Part shown: in pieces, positions 5,165 through 5,260 of the stretch
Numbering within the stretch: position 1 is the first letter of the stretch
Layout: each line of letters starts with the position of its first letter
NCBI GenBank assembly: GCA_002783525.1
Contig: PFGS01000116.1
Span: forward strand, 1-5,260
DNA length: 5,260 bases
Source of the DNA: Ignavibacteriales bacterium CG12_big_fil_rev_8_21_14_0_65_30_8
GTDB taxonomy: Bacteria > Bacteroidota > Ignavibacteria > Ignavibacteriales > Ignavibacteriaceae
Direction of reading: 5' to 3'
Program-made: the position numbers and the translations under genes
The notes under the pieces: generated by a model
Told to the model about the DNA's origin: nothing
Database searches by the model: none
The model's input: only the letters and a program-made list of their open reading frames with translations

Positions 5165-5185
5165 CATAATTAAATTTTGACACCA

Positions 5186-5260
5186 AAGCCGTTAGGGGTG
5201 TTATCCCGCTTTCTCCGGGATATCTGAGATAATACCCTCTAACCTGATCCGGGTAATACC
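5186..5260 (+). promoter_or_regulatory. TPP (THI-box) riboswitch, 3' end cut off by the window
   Basis: This RNA aptamer binds thiamine pyrophosphate and shuts off the gene downstream when thiamine is plentiful. GGGGTG (5194-5199) pairs through its GGG(G)T with ATACCC (5232-5237) as P2. TATCCCG (5202-5208) and CGGGATA (5216-5222) form the variable P3 stem. CTGAGATAATACCC (5224-5237) is the conserved pyrimidine-binding core. ACCTGATC (5242-5249) followed by CGGGTAATACC (5250-5260) is the pyrophosphate-binding arm. The window ends just before the expected GCGNAGGGAA that closes P1. The controlled gene lies off the right edge, should be on the + strand, and is expected to serve thiamine synthesis or uptake. 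Whether control acts on transcription or translation cannot be judged from what is visible. Confidence 0.93.

Overview
The window is an AT-rich stretch of bacterial accessory DNA. It suggests a member of the Bacteroidota/Ignavibacteria-Chlorobi group. The hints are weak Shine-Dalgarno sequences before every gene, a Bacteroidetes-type TATATTTG -7 promoter element (5157-5164), and G+C-rich hairpins of the GGGCTAAAGCCC / CCCGACC-TAAA-GGTCGGG kind that I associate with dispersed REP-like repeats in these genomes. The placement is an inference; no rRNA or other phylogenetic marker is present. All recognisable genes lie on the + strand.

Left part (1-127): the 3' end of an unrecognised gene, followed at 137-284 by a structured inverted-repeat site resembling an integron attC recombination site.

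Centre (361-2970): a compact, very AT-rich two-gene restriction-modification operon. A 235-residue putative PD-(D/E)XK restriction endonuclease is followed with zero intergenic bases by a 633-residue beta-class DNA methyltransferase (TSPPYW before DPFAGSGTT, probably N4-cytosine). The methyltransferase has a long C-terminal extension ending in a helix-turn-helix-like DNA-binding segment. The nuclease would cut unmodified DNA and the methyltransferase would protect the host's own copies of the site. A second attC-like structure ends at about 3206, so the operon looks like one roughly 2.9-kb mobile cassette. No integrase is visible.

Right part (3207-4992): wreckage of a different defence locus. 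A 71-codon ORF begins like an N6-adenine DNA methyltransferase (RVTDHGEVFT) but stops before any catalytic motif. It ends in a 22-residue module that is repeated, from ATG to stop codon, 248 bp downstream as a free-standing micro-ORF. Between the two copies are REP-like hairpins. Then comes a 421-codon ORF made in frame from three pieces: a RhuM-family N-terminal half, a restriction-helicase fragment with its Walker A motif but no DEAH box, and an unrelated C-terminal module. The methyltransferase remnant and the helicase fragment plausibly come from one eroded restriction system.

Right edge (4993-5260): intergenic DNA with a perfect 10-bp inverted repeat, a 14-bp tandem repeat, a candidate promoter and the 5' three quarters of a TPP (thiamine pyrophosphate) riboswitch cut by the window end. 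The riboswitch marks a return to ordinary metabolic genes, because a thiamine synthesis or uptake gene should follow on the + strand.
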